This document shows positions 22,501 to 34,903 of a stretch of DNA of 64,000 nt, one piece after another. A program made the translations under genes and the position numbers. The notes below the pieces were generated by a model. That model saw nothing but the letters and a program-made list of their open reading frames with translations. It had not been told where the DNA came from and ran no database searches. Origin of the DNA: Serendipita indica DSM 11827 (taxonomy: Eukaryota; Basidiomycota; Agaricomycetes; Sebacinales; Serendipitaceae); contig CAJVGD010000019.1 of the NCBI GenBank assembly GCA_910890315.1, forward strand, positions 248,001-312,000, given 5' to 3'. Each line of letters begins with the position of its first letter. Position 1 is the first letter of the stretch.

Positions 22501-23536
22501 GACTGGCGCAGTAATGATTCTCCCACCAATCCATCACCCGCCGTCTCGCTTCTTGACCCTTGAATTCATCCGTGGTATCGACGTCGTCTGACTCCTGGCG
22601 AGAAGATAGCAAAGTCTCACGACTACCACATCCAAATTTGCGCCAAGGATGGGTGGGGTCACTAGAATGCTTCCACAGCTGGTACAACCTCCTGGAGTCC
22701 ATTTGCTAAAGACAAAGTTATCCAAACAGTTGTCATTTAATATTGCTGAACTTGCCTGGTTTTTTGATCCCTCAGAGTTGACTGCATTCACCTCACGTGA
22801 AACGCAGTCAGCTCTGAAGAGTGGTGCGTAGAAGAAAGCCGCAAAGCGTTCGATAGCACTTTCCAACACATCACCTTGTGTTCCAGTTACTTGTTGCGGT
22901 CCTTTAGATAGTGATCCGATATCTGCTTCATCATTTGGGACTTGAACTTTGAAGTGATACGTCGTATTACTGCTGCTCGTTGATGCGTTCGTGAGACCGC
23001 CGTGAAGCTTGATGTAGCGCTTATACTCGTTCTCCGACGGATGGGGAGTTGTCCCCTATATCAAACAGTTTGATTTTGATGAAATAAGACAGGATAACGT
23101 ACATACCATGAATGAGAGGTGTTCACAAAAGTGTGCAAGGCCCGGCATATCGTCCTGTCTTCCAATGTATCATAGATCGCAACGGCACAGTCCACAGTAT
23201 GGATGATTAGACAAATATAAATATCTGTGAATGGGTGAATCTCACCGGATCACTCATATGTCCAACTGCAACATCGAGGGCAACGCCTGCTTGCTCGAAC
23301 GGAGCATCATTCACTCCATTATTCTGGTAGATTGCCCGCTCCTTGCATGCTTGTTGATCAGACACAAGTAGAACTTGAAGGTCGTTGGAGTGGAGGCGAA
23401 TCAGTGCGTACTCCCTCGTATCCAAGGCGGGTTTCTCAATTGGGTTTGACATAATGTCGTACCCATGCTCTCCAATGGGACTTTTTGCCATTACACGCTC
23501 CCATCTTTCCGAATCGGCGCGATGTAGAGCAGTCAT
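19592..23536 (-). CDS. M16 zinc metallopeptidase, insulinase type (STE23/IDE family)
   Basis: Cytosolic or peroxisomal peptide-degrading clam-shell protease; yeast relatives process a-factor. The zinc site is the inverted motif of the family: GLAHFCEHLSF contains HxxEH (near 23.14 kb), and the third ligand is the second Glu of REVNAVNSE (near 22.76 kb). Later landmarks: HPWRKFG, WWENHYCASRM, and the C-terminal substrate-holding region RTQEQLGYSV and GLRFRVQSTRHPDYLETR, whose Arg and Tyr are conserved. The final exon (LPTVIRFYEHYI) stops at 19592. Start ATG 23536 gives SERWERV...EKPALDTREY, matching the family N-terminus; an earlier in-frame ATG at 23680 would nearly touch the GAL1 stop. One intron (22706-22755) is GC-AG. 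Family length (~1000 residues) is met. Confidence 0.88.
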
Positions 23537-23710
23537 TGACCAAAAACGAGGGTAGGCTTGTAGTATCCCACGATTTGGTAAGCCAAAAAAGGCTTTAGAG
23601 GGGAGGAGAGCTCGAATTATGTCTGACACCGGAGGCCACGTAATATATGGGAGTATCCAAGTGTGGTTCATTCGTTCCAACTATCCAGCTACAGTAGGCT
23701 AGTTGTCCAA

Positions 23711-25715
23711 TCAAAGCGTAAAGACTATGACCTTGTTAAAGCTAGCACATACAAGCATTTTATACGTACCGCACGCTCCCTCGGCGGGCTTTGTCGCAAA
23801 GCAAGTTTCAGCAAATGTCGCGTCGTCCAGATGTTTGTAGGGTCCATAGCTAGCACGCAGCTGCTTCATGAAATCTACTACGTCTCCTTCTTTAAGGAGA
23901 ATGCACGCACATCCTCCCCATCCGGCACCTATTCGGCATGCGTCAATCAGTGCCCAGGGGCCAGGAGAATACATGACCGGAAAGGAAGTATGACACACCC
24001 GTCAAGCGCGCGCCATATGCGCCCAATGATTTGGCTAGTCCTACCAACTCGTCCAGCTCGGGACAGGAGCATTCGAAGAGCTCGGCACAGCTCTTCTGTG
24101 ACGCGTCCATAAGTTCGCCTAGTTTCTCAGGTAGGGATGGGCCACTCTGCCTACACAAATCGCGAAACTCGAGGACGCGACGCGCCTCAGTGAAAACATG
24201 TAGAGCGCGCTTGTACAGCTGGAAGTATGTTGCTTCGACTTGAACCATTCATTAGTGTCACTATTATACCAAGAGTGGTGGGAATACACACCTTCGACCC
24301 AAGAGAGGAATACCTTGTGAAAGACATCGCTTGACAAGCCCGACATTTCCACCATTTCCTCGAGTGTTACCCCAAGCTGTTCTTTACCCTTCAGTTTCTC
24401 AAGGTATCCACCCTCAAGCAGGGCGGTAATCTCTTCCTTGAGCGCTTCCTCGCTATCCTTTTCCCCCCGCCAGCGCTGCAGCACCTCACGATAGGCAGCT
24501 CGCTCCTCTTCACCTGTCTTTACACCCAAGATATTCGCCAGAATCTTTGCCCCGACGAGTGTCTCGACGACGCGAAGGTTATAGCGTACTTTGCCCGTCT
24601 CTGCCTTGTTGGATACAGTGAGGGAGTTTGCGACTAAGAATGCAATTGGGTTGTCTGCCGAAGATGGAATCGGTACTGGGGATACCTGTAGCGACGGATA
24701 GAAAGAGATATAGAGAGCGTGTCCGGGTGCGCTGAGGATTGAGGCGGATTGATCCATGCTGTGAAGACCTTAGCAAGTAGAAACGAGAGATACGAGGAGG
24801 ATTATGGAAGAAATGGGGAAAGAGCGTACCCGCCACTATTCACACCAACCCGCTTCTCATTACCCACTGACATCTGAACGAGATCAAATTTAGTGATTGA
24901 GGAAAGTTTGTCATTGGCCACGAGGAATGCCAGGGTCGATGCGACGATGAGTGCCGCCGAGGATGAGACTCCAGAGCCCGCCGGAACAGTACTGTCAAAC
25001 AATGCCTGTAGACCAACTGGATCCGCTTTCGTGTCCTTTGAAAAGAATCGCTCTAGCACACCCTGTGTGATTCGTTCAAGATACTCGTCAGGAATGTCGC
25101 CAGTGTACACACCAGGTATCCCGCCTTGACGTAACTCTCCCACCTTAGACCCTTTGGATTAATTGCAAGATCCCATTCACCCTCCTGATCTTTCCCCCCG
25201 TCCTTTGATTCGCTCCTCCGCAACGCTGTAAAGCTGGCCTTTGTATACTTCGAGTTCATATTGTCAACTTCTACGAGGCCCTTGGATTCTGGTGTTGCTC
25301 GAATTGCGATCACAAGTTCCTTTTCGATGGCGGCTGGGAGAACGCCAAAGAGTGCATAATCAATGTGCTCTCCTAGAGCCCTACATCAGAATATGACCTT
25401 GCTTTCTTATTGGAACAGATTATGTACCGATAATGCTGAGAGATGTCAGTGCCTCTGTCGCCACAACGACTAAGAGCTCACTTTACTCTCCCTGGCGCTC
25501 TGACAATATGCGTCGGCGGGCTTCCATATCTCTCTTGAAACTTTTCTGCAAGCTCGTTCCATCGGTGCCTATAAAGGCCGAATTCCCGCCAAATACATCA
25601 TCGTCTGAGCGCTGAACAGTGTGGGGTGGCATACGTACGCTGTATGCAGCGCTTCCTTGGTGCTTTGCGTAAGATCACGAACAGCATGATGGACGGTGAT
25701 GGGCGAGTTAGACAT
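23711..25715 (-). CDS. GAL1: Galactokinase
   Basis: Phosphorylates galactose to galactose-1-phosphate, first step of the Leloir pathway; GHMP kinase fold. First exons: 25639-25715, 25482-25568, an 8-nt microexon 25428-25435, 25113-25372, 24830-25062, then further exons to 23711. Joined, they give the galactokinase signature [17 protein letters not shown]; without the microexon the signature and frame are lost. The GHMP ATP-binding loop reads [13 protein letters not shown], followed by VNSGGMDQSAS with the catalytic-region Asp, and the C-terminal motif GARLTGAGWGGC. The start [15 protein letters not shown] is the first ATG. The end is probably [12 protein letters not shown] after a short last intron. 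Upstream 340 bp is free of genes and would hold its promoter. No linked GAL7/GAL10 is seen. Confidence 0.93.
25428..25435 (-). other. 8-nt microexon of galactokinase
   Basis: CATTATCG on the minus strand, preceded by an acceptor (CTCTCAG) and followed by a donor (GTACAT). Flanking introns are 25436-25481 (46 nt, GTGAGC...CAG) and 25373-25427 (55 nt, GTACAT...TAG). It supplies the end of the Asn codon, two Ile codons and the first base of Gly in the substrate-binding signature. Confidence 0.8.
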
Positions 25716-26056
25716 GGTGAATCCGAATGGAGATGGTTGGGATCAGGAAATGAGTTCTAAGACCCAAAGTGAGATTCGGGCCTATACCAATAACAATATA
25801 CCTTCGAACTAAATCGTAGTCCATAATCTGGTACAGAGGCTAGCAAGTGCCGGTTACCCTGATTGGGGCCACCTTCGTGAGGTTGGGCCAGGTCGAAGAA
25901 GATAAGAATCACATGAAACCGTAAGTTTCTCATCTTCTTCCCATAGCTCATTAAATGGTAAGTGTATTAAAGTTGTCTCCACTACTTCTTGACCCCAACC
26001 ACCCCCCGAGCTCGAGCCATATGAATACAAACAATCCACCATGACACCATGAACGG
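25716..26056. other. Intergenic upstream of GAL1
   Basis: 341 bp between the GAL1 start and the stop of the gene above it, both on the minus strand. No gene or clear element seen. Confidence 0.5.
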
Positions 26057-28129
26057 TCACCAACTAGATCCTTTTCGACGATTCCAGTCCCACCATTCTT
26101 TATCAATCTCAGACGCGGACAGTTGCGTTTGACACGGTTTCATGAAGATTCCCGTATGTTTCAGAGTTATCGAGCTGTCGAAGAGCGCATAATCAGTGCT
26201 GTTACAGTCGAAAACGAGGTGGAATAGACTGTGTAGGCCTGACTCGCGAATTCGTCATCCAACATGCGTTGATAGACACTGATACCTACCTTGATGCGGG
26301 TAAATAGGAACGTTATCCCGAAAATCCAGAAGAATGTAATCTTCGAGTCCTCGCGCTTGCAACCACGACCCAAAGTCTTCTCTTCGGTCTTCGGGCGCCA
26401 AAAGTCGGCCATCTCGTGTGAGACTGATCCCCCATCTCTTCGACGGGATCACAAAATGAACACTACTAGGCTTCTCAGACAGGCCTATGGCAAACGCGGG
26501 AGATATCTCGACGCTTCCTCCAGTCAGATCAAATAAGCATCGATAGAATTCGACCGCATATCCGTTATGCTGTGGAGGAGGATACTCTGGGACACCAGGG
26601 TGCTCCAGCGTTTCGCGGGAGATCCACCCATGTGTACCGCGATGGAGCAATGGTGGGATATCTGTCAACACGGATGGGGCGAGGCGAGAGATTACCGCTT
26701 GTACAAGGGACAACAGGTCTTCGTACGCCAGCGGGGGAGTGGGTGCCCGTTCCCGACAGAGTCGATGCGACCAGAGTGCGCGGTGGAGTGGCGATGGGAA
26801 CACATAGTTGCCATCCGCCATGTCGAGGATTCCCAAGATATAGGCTTGTCGGAGGTGGATGTGGTGGGATGGCTTTAGCTCGTTGTGCGGTGGAATACGC
26901 CCGTCGAGCATCACGCTGTCCAAGGCCCTGGCATAGGGAAGGAGAGATTGTGGCCATTTGATCACACCTGATGACTGGCTCATCAGGTGGTCATACAAGA
27001 CCGTATATGATGGGTTGTCGCGATCAAAGTCGGCGAGTGAATAATGTACGCTGACGTCCTTGGGATTGGTTCCCTATTGATCATTAGACCTAGCCCTCCT
27101 GAGAGGTGATACGAACAAATCTGTGGATAAACTCCACTATGGATTTGACGGCGCCGACGTGTCCTCCAGTGACCTTGAAGATGAAATGGGCCAAATCAAC
27201 ACCAAAGCCACATCTCGGTTGTATCCGAGTCAAGAGGTCGTCGTATTCTTCTCGGCTAAAGTAGAGCCCACTCGACTGGAGGCTATATCGTGCGAGTCTC
27301 CTCCCTTCAATCTCTGCAATCCCCAACGACTTTCCCGCCAATCGTGGATTCTCCGCTGTGACATCACACAGATACCGGGAGGATAGGACGACGAATAGAC
27401 GGGCGCTGGTGTCTACGATTCTTGGCCATGTCCAGGGCGTACCATGGGCCTCGTCGATGAGGATGTAGCGAGTCGAACTACTCTGATTACTCGGATTGAC
27501 CAACTCTTCAACAATCTGTTCTCGTGATATGTGTGTTTTCGACGACGTTGGTGTCGAGAGGTAGACTATGGCATTAGGTTCAACGCGGTTGATATGCGCG
27601 TGCAAGAGCGCCAAGAGCGTCGTCTTGCCAGTTTTGGGACCTCCATACACCTTTGACGATCAGACGCAGTGGAGAGGCGGAGAGCAAATGCCACGTACCG
27701 AAACAAAGCGATGTTGAGTCAGGATGTCATAAACGGCCTTTACCGTCTTGATTCGTGGACACCAATCTTCTGCGAACCCCGAAATAAGCGTGTCTTGTCC
27801 TTGGTGACGGAATGGTAACGTACTTGGGATCACTGTGTGTGGTTAGCATTGCTTCCTCGAGCACGCGGGCAAATCCACTGACCGACTTTCTGATCCTGTA
27901 GACAGGTTGATATGAGTAGATGGGGACATACACGTCTCATGCAACGTACGAATAACTTGAGCCATTCACCTAGAGCGACTCAATTTATCTCCCACAGGTG
28001 TTTGAGTTTTCAATACTCACCATCTTCAGCACCCGTCGGCGGGTCATCTGACTCTGCCAAAGGAGAATACTTGTCAACCTGGGGAGTCGCGAGCTCTGGG
28101 TACGCCTGTCCAGCAAGATCTCTTGCCAT
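26057..28129 (-). CDS. Crinkler (CRN)-type P-loop NTPase with nuclease-fold C-terminal domain
   Basis: Multi-exon gene that reads open throughout with normal splice sites. From the probable start at 28129 (MARDLAGQAYPEL) a short N-terminal part leads to PSTLPFRHQ and DWCPRIKTVKAVYDIL, then a P-loop (VYGGPKTGKTTLLALLHAH) and Walker B (RYILIDEAHG). An intron near 27090 joins to GTNPKDVSVHYSLADF. The second half (26.3-27.0 kb) carries VFPSPLHRALWSHRL, TGGSVEISPAF, FVIPSKRWGISL and LEDYILLDF, the layout of the restriction-endonuclease-like domain that follows the NTPase in CRN proteins of fungi and oomycetes. The final exon ends near 26057. No ubiquitin-like header or secretion signal is found, so upstream exons may exist or the protein may be of the headerless fungal type. 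Role unknown: host-directed effector, inter-fungal conflict or internal defence are all possible. Confidence 0.65.
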
Positions 28130-28853
28130 GGCGGGTGCAATCGTAGGGGCCAAAGGTCAAAGGAACCGAAAAGGCGAGCGACGGTATGGATATAGGAGAG
28201 CATGGCGTTTGCCATTCCGGGCCTTGTATCAAAGCGAAGCAACCAAACAGTCCCCTTGCTTCTGCGGAACTGGCCGTATGACCACGGACCGAGAAATGCC
28301 TGTTCTTTGTGCGTTTTGGATGGACGCGCACGGCGCCGTCCGGATTCCATACCTTGACAGTTTTACGAAATCTTGCCTCGACGCCACTTGACCAGCAATC
28401 GATTGATTTGGGCAAAAAACGCGTCGACGGCCGACAGATGGGCGATGGACAGCGACGTCGATGAGCGGCGTCGTCGGGGCAGTCAAAATCTGCATTTCGA
28501 TTTCGATTTCAATATTATTTTTTTCTCGGATGCGTTGTGCATCGGGCAGGGACAGGATCGGGTGCCTGTATCTGGACGCTTATGGCTAGTCTGCGCTCTC
28601 CTGAATAATTACGAGGCGTCAAGCCTTACTTTTGTGCGAATAAGATTGGAATTGGTATGCAAGACGTCACAATCTGTGACGGAAAGAGCTAGCTTGACAG
28701 GGTGCGCGTGTGCTCGATGGAAATAACACGATGCAGAAAGGGTTCTGCGATGGGAAAGGAATCATGCGCGGAAGAGGAAATAGTCTAAACCCCAAGGAAA
28801 GAGTTATATAGCCACACCGTAAAACCCAAGAAAAGATGCGAGAACGGAAGGTG
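28130..28853. other. Unassigned region
   Basis: Upstream of the CRN-type gene and downstream of the small hypothetical gene, both minus strand. Short overlapping open frames between 28130 and 28495 could include a further 5' exon of the CRN-type gene, but none shows a family feature. A thymine-rich tract lies near 28500-28530. Confidence 0.4.
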
Positions 28854-29499
28854 TTATGATGCTCCATTCCGGATCGCTGCGGTTCTCCTTACGGGAGAGG
28901 GAGGAGTCACGACGATCTGATGAATGTTAGTAGAAAGTTTGGATTCACAATGTGAGGGACTATACCTTGGCGCACGTTTTGTGTGACCGTTGGTCCTCTC
29001 GCCTTCTCGCGATCAAAGACGGTGGGATCGGTGGTGGGTTTGCGACAATCACAAACCGATGGGGCTTTGCACCTGCATGTCCCCTCGCACTCGAAGGACG
29101 GACGATTCGACCTCCAAAGGCCGCTCCCGACGGGATAGGAAGAGGGGAACCATTCCGTGGAGTCAACACGCGATAGGTGGCAGATCCCATGCGTTCAAAC
29201 GTGACCGTCGTCTTCAATACTGGTGATCTTTCTGGGTTGGATGGGTACTCGAATGGCTCGGGGCCAGCCCCTTTTGGAACAGGAGTGCAGCGTCCACTGC
29301 TCTTTTCTCCCTCCTCGTCGTCGTCGTCCTCTTTTGACTGCCGGCGTTCTGGACTCGACCTGGTCCGATCGTATTGGTGCGTCTGTGGAGAGCCGCGGCA
29401 ATTCCCGATAGATGGATAACCGTTGGACTGCCGTGTTGTGCTCGCGGCAGCATTTGCCATGGAACGAGACGTGGTTAGAGGAATCGTTGAACGATGCAT
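28854..29499 (-). CDS. Small basic, disordered hypothetical protein
   Basis: Two exons, 28966-29499 and 28854-28916, split by a 49-nt GT-AG intron; 198 residues. Starts MHRSTIPLTTSRSMANAAAS. It has an acidic run (SKEDDDDEEGEK), many Arg, Ser and Pro residues, and a central stretch KTTVTFERMGSATYRVLTPR that looks the most structured, followed by PHRFVIVANPPPIPPSLIAR. The joined C-terminus reads CAKIVVTPPSPVRRTAAIRN. No known domain. That the splice keeps a proline-rich frame to a stop after the junction supports a real gene. A nuclear or signalling adaptor role would be guesswork. Confidence 0.55.
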
Positions 29500-30210
29500 T
29501 CTTCCTCGTGATTTTTTGTCGCCAGAAATTTCTAGCCGATTTTGTAGAGTGCGGTTGCAGGTGAGTCGTCTGCCGCGTGTTGGACGATCGCACGGTGAAT
29601 CTGGCTGGAAATGTGGACGAGCGAGGTGAACAAGTGCTGAAAGAGTGATGTAGGATTTTATGGAATAATTCTGGGTGGGTATCGAGGGCGCGGACGGGAA
29701 AAGTGGGGACGAGGAGAGGAGCAGAGACGAGGGCGCACACGAGGCGAACCGGTGGGCTCTGGACCCTAAAGTGGTCGAGGTGGAGAGTGAGAACCGCAGA
29801 GCGCCACTCTTTGCACCGCCACGCCTGCCATAAGTCACCGGTTGGGCGCAGTTCCGCATTCGCCTCGGAGCAGCAGCCATCCAGCCGTGGGATAATAGGG
29901 GCTGATGGTTTTTGGGAGCCAGCACAACTTGAACCCATCCACATCTGCCTGTTTATCAATATATCGCACTAGAGCACATGCACTAGCTATAGTCTGTCGT
30001 TTAGATCCCAAAGTGACCAAGAATCAAAGTGGCACAACTTCAAATACACAAATACACCCTTACAAAAGCAAATATCATGATGAATAGAACGACCGCTGCC
30101 AAACCTTGTCAGTCTCCAATACAATCGGCCCTTAGGCCAACTCACGCCTCCACCAATGCATATCGAGATATTGCATCTTGGACCCGTCCGCATCGCTCCA
30201 TTATCGTCGC
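29500..30210. promoter_or_regulatory. Divergent spacer before NWD gene 1
   Basis: 711 bp between the starts of the small hypothetical gene (minus) and NWD gene 1 (plus). No coding feature recognised; specific promoter elements not identified. Confidence 0.45.
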
Positions 30211-33200
30211 ATGTCCAAATCCTGGCTGTTCAAGGGCAAGGACAAGGCTACTCGGCCAACGGATGTTGCCAGCACCCCCGCCTCTCAGTCCGGAACTTCG
30301 ACGCCCACCTCCAGCAGTGGTCGGGAAAGGATCCGTGACACGGCGATTCCGATCCTAGATCTTGGTGCTGCAATCTCCGAGAGTTCAGATGTGCTCGCTC
30401 CCATGAAAGCAGCTTGTATGGCCACGAGAAAAGTCCTCGAGATCTCGCGCGTAGGTCCAACGGTCATATCTGCCCCCCTTCTTAACAGGGAAGATAGGCT
30501 ATGGAGAGCAACAAGGAAGGCTGGAATACTCTCGCTGAACGTCTCAAAGACCATCTAAAATCGATGCAAGAGCAGATCACCATCTTTGAGGGCTATCCCG
30601 AGGAGAGGCTCAAGGCATACGACTCTTTACGAGAGCCACTGCTGGCCTATGTCAGGCAAGCTTCGCGCTACAAGCCATGGGACTCAGCTGATACCACGAA
30701 CAGAAAGCTCGACAAAATACAGCAAGATGTCGAAAAGCGAACCCGTTCCCGATTCTTGTCTCGCGCGACCAAAGTGGACTCTGACGCTGACGACATCAAA
30801 AGGTTTAACGACGCCATCGACCATTGTCATCAGAACCTTACGGTGGGAGAATTAAAACCCTCTTACTAAAGCTGACCATATTTCAGGCCGCTCTAGCCGT
30901 ATCCAATTCTGTTCATATCCAAGCAGTCAAAGCCGACACTGAGGATATAAAGGAGGATGCACGAGAAATCAAGGACAACACCAAGACACTGTTAACAGAA
31001 GGCAAGTCGTTTTCCTGATGGCTTGGTTCATCCGCCTGACTATTATCAGCGGACAGGATGACAATTAGGCAACTCCAGATTGTTTCCCCGAAATCGCCTA
31101 CATTGCACGATCAGTGCAAGGCCGGAACACGCGTGGCCGTCCTCGAAACCATCCGCCGTTGGGGGGAGGGCGAGTTTCCTGAACCCATCTTCTGGCTCTG
31201 CGACATTGCTGGGTCAGGTAAATCGACAGTTTCGACTACTATGGTCGCAAAGTGGAAGGAGGCGCATCTACTCGGTGGCCATTTCTTCTTCTCTATGGCC
31301 AACAGTGAAGAGAGTACGATTGACAAAATATGTCCAACTTTTGCCACGCAAATCTCCGAAAACATTCCGACGCTGATCCCGGCGGTAGCGGACGCGGTGA
31401 GACGACACCCGGCGATCATGACAAACACCTTTAAGGAGCAGTTCCAAAAGCTCGTCGTTGAGCCAACGAAGCATCATGATAAAACTGTCATCATAGTCAT
31501 TGATGCGCTCGACGAGTGTGAGCCCAAAAGGGAGAGGGACCTCCTACTTGGAGCAGTCTCGGCTGCGGCTCAAACTTCTCCTAATCTCAAATTCTTCCTC
31601 ACGAGTCGACCCGAATCAGACATTGAGAAAGCGCTGGGGACGCAGGTGCTCAAGAGAAAGCTCGCGTTTCGGCTTCATGATCCCGACTATCCGGACAACG
31701 TCGACGATGTGGCGGCATATATTCGCGAGATGCTGAAAGACGAGGAAGGTCTCTCGCCTGAGCAAATTCTCAACCTGATCAAGAAGGCAAATGGTCTGTT
31801 CATCTGGGCAAAGACGGTTTGCGAGATGTTTGACTCCGACAAGAGAATCGAACCAGCCGAAGTAATTTACGAGAGAATCACATCCGGAAACAATCCCAGC
31901 GATATCGACACTATATACGAACTCATCCTCGACCGCCTCGAACCCAATGTTCGTCAAGCCTCGGACCGCCTCCTCCCACTCCTGGTTGCCGCCTTCGAGC
32001 CGCTCGCCCCAACGAGTCTGGATATAATTATCAAGGAATTTGGATTAAAGTTGGAGACGAAAACCGTGGTCAAACGGCTGGGTAACGTCCTGCATGTGGA
32101 CCAGACCACCGGACTGATCAGGTTCCGCCACCCGACATTTGTCGAATATCTGAAGCGGCGTAGTCACCCAGAAGGATACCTTAGTGGACCCCAGGTTCAC
32201 GCTACCCTGGGAGAATGGAGCCTGAAGACGATGAAGGACAAGCTCAAATTCAATATATGCAAACTTGGTTCATCTTCTCTTCGCAATAGAGACGTAGGAG
32301 ACTTTGAGGACAGGGTTACCAAGCTCGTTCCGCCTGAGCTACGTTACGCTAGCTCCCATTGGCTCTCCCACCTTTCTGAGACGGACGACGCATCCCGACA
32401 GAAACTATTGGTACAAGTTCGACATGCTATACGAGCTCCCCAGGTGCTATACTGGTTCGAGATCCTAAGTGTGACCCTTGGAGTATCACGAGCAATTGCG
32501 AATCTCCGAGGTGCTGCAAGTCACTTTGAGGTGCGTCATTTCAGAGCACACTGGAAGCCGAACTGATCCAACTCGTAGGATGATATTTACGATCGCATGG
32601 TGGACATTCGACGATTCCTAATGGCATATTCGACGCCGATCCAAGAGAGTCTTCCCCACATCTATCTTTCGGCACTCCCTTTTACTCCAATCAACTCGAT
32701 CCTACGAAAAGAAAGCCTAAAATGGTTTCCGAAGACCTTCTCTGTAGTTCACGGACTCGACGAGGCGTACCCTAGACTCACCCACGAAATCAGAGGCCAC
32801 GAGAAGAAGATCTCCGCAATAGTCTTTTCTCCAGACGGCCTCCGCGTCATATCCAGCGCAGAGGATAGTACCGTTCGCATATGGGATCTAGAAACCGGCC
32901 AGATGCTCGGGGAACCTCTGCGAGGACATACTGAAGGGGTCAACTGTGTCGCGGTATCCCCCGACGGATCTTGTATTGCTTCAGGATCCAAAGACCGATC
33001 CATTCGTCTATGGGACCCTGAAAACAACTCCGCAATAGGGGACCCAATGCGTGGGCATAGCAGCTGGGTATCATCTCTATCATTTTCGCCAGACGGTCTA
33101 CACATCGTCTCCGGTGGGCATGACTGGAATATACGCTTGTGGGATGTTAAAGGCCGAGTGCCTGTAGGAGAGCCACTCCGGGGTCATGAAGGCGTCGTGA

Positions 33201-34903
33201 CCTCGTTAGCTTTCTTTCCAGATGGTTCACGAGTCGTTTCAGGGTCGGAGGATAAAACTGTTCAATTATGGGACATGCAGACTTTGCAACCGATAGGGGA
33301 GCCGCTAAGAGACCACGACGCACGCGTTACGTCCGTCTTGGTCTCAAAGGATGGTTCGCAAATTCTCTCAGCATCCGCTGATGTGAAGATTCGGTTCTGG
33401 GACAGTAAGACTGGTGAACTATTGCGAAAGTGGTCGCCAATGGGTTATGCCGCTGGTAGAAATGTCGTCTTTTCTTCAGATGGCTCGCGTGCGGTCACCA
33501 TTGGCGAGTCTGGGATCGTCATGTGGGAGACAGAAAGTGGTATAATGGTTAAGGCGCAACAAACAAGCATAGGGGACTCCATCCATACTGTCGCGCTTTC
33601 GAGAGATGACAGATATGTGGTCTCGGGATCACACAAGGGAGTTATTCGACTATGGGATGGGCGCAATTTCCTACCGTTGGGAAAGAAGTCTCAAGGCCGT
33701 GGGGATGCGATATTCTCCGTCGCAGTATCTCGCAATGGCTCGATGATTGCATCCTGCTCGACCGATGCGACTATTCGCCTCTGGGATACAAAAACGGGCA
33801 AGGAGCGTGGGCGACCACTTCGACACGATGGTGTCGTTCTCTCGGTAGCCTTTTCAGCAGACGACTCGCTCATTGCCTCTGGTGGGAGGGATCGAGTAGT
33901 ACGGGTATGGGAAGTTGATACCCATAAAAAGTATGGAGAGCCACTTCAGGGACATGAAGCGATCATTCTGTCGTTATGTCTTTCTCATTCTAGCTATACC
34001 ATCGCTTCAGGCTCGGAAGACGGCAATATTTTTGTGTGGGACGAGGCTGAGGCACCAGGGAGGCATTTCCATGGCCATCTCGACAGTGTGCTCTGTGTTG
34101 CCTTCTCTCTCGACGATTTGCACTTGTCTCTGGGTCTCGAGACGGTATGATTCACCTATGGGACGTTTCTACGGGTGAAATCCTTAAGAAAATCACTCAT
34201 ATCGGACTCATAAGCGCCATCTCTGTAGCCATGTCTCTTGATGGATCGTATATCGCCGCTAGCTCCGAGAGCCCCAGCACTGTCCTTGTGTTGAACACAA
34301 CAACAGAGGAGGAGTCCATTGTCCAGTTACCTGGCCGCAATCCCAAAGTTTGCAGCGTCGCATTATCGTATGATGGATCACAACTTATCTCCGGTTTAGA
34401 AGATGGGACAATACAGATGCGGGACATTCCATCGGATCAAGCGTTGGGAGCGCTACGAGGTCACACCTCTGAGGTGACAAAGGTTCTGCCTGCACGCGAC
34501 GGGAGCTGTATTGCCTCTTACTCGAATGACTACACGATTCGAGTCTGGAACACCCTAACGTGTACGTATGGCTCCTTGCTGCACACTCTCAAACTAAAAG
34601 GAAGCAGTAGACACGGACGCTGCGACTACCTCAGCACAGTCTATCCAACTATCATCACACTCTGCTGCTAGCCACAAATTCTCAAGTGATGAACTCGAGA
34701 GGATCGCCCTCTCCGATGATGGTTGGATAACATTGGATGCCAAACTTCTTTTCTGGGTTCCTCCGAATCACCGTCATGGCCTTAAACACCCATGCATGTT
34801 GACCATAACGTCTACTAGTCATCTTCGTATGACAAAGTTCGACTTTAGGAACTTTGTTTGTGGCACGTCTTGGGCAAATGTTCAACGAGACGCACCAAAT
34901 TAG
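30211..34903 (+). CDS. NWD gene 1: NACHT-WD40 NLR-like protein, one frameshift late in the WD40 part
   Basis: STAND-type NTPase of the kind used for fungal self/non-self recognition. Start MSKSWLFKGKDK at 30211. Exons encode a helical N-terminal domain (SESSDVLAPMKAACMATRKV; EGWNTLAERLKDHL), a helical connector, then NACHT: Walker A CDIAGSGKSTVS (near 31.2 kb), Walker B VIIVIDALDECE (31.5 kb). After the intron at 32.53-32.58 kb comes the linker IRRFLMAYSTPIQES with IYLSALPFTP, then about a dozen diverged WD40 repeats. One base appears to be missing near 34120 (DDLHL / VSGSRDGMIHLWD), after which the frame continues to VWNTL, an intron, and the conserved tail LLFWVPPNHRHGLKHP ending at 34903. 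The intron 31002-31049 is GC-AG. Reads otherwise intact, so it is either recently broken or carries a sequence error. Confidence 0.88.

Noticed and set aside
30655-30690. Additional 32-nt GC-AG intron in NWD gene 1
   Set aside because: Too short for the splicing machinery, and the frame is open without it.
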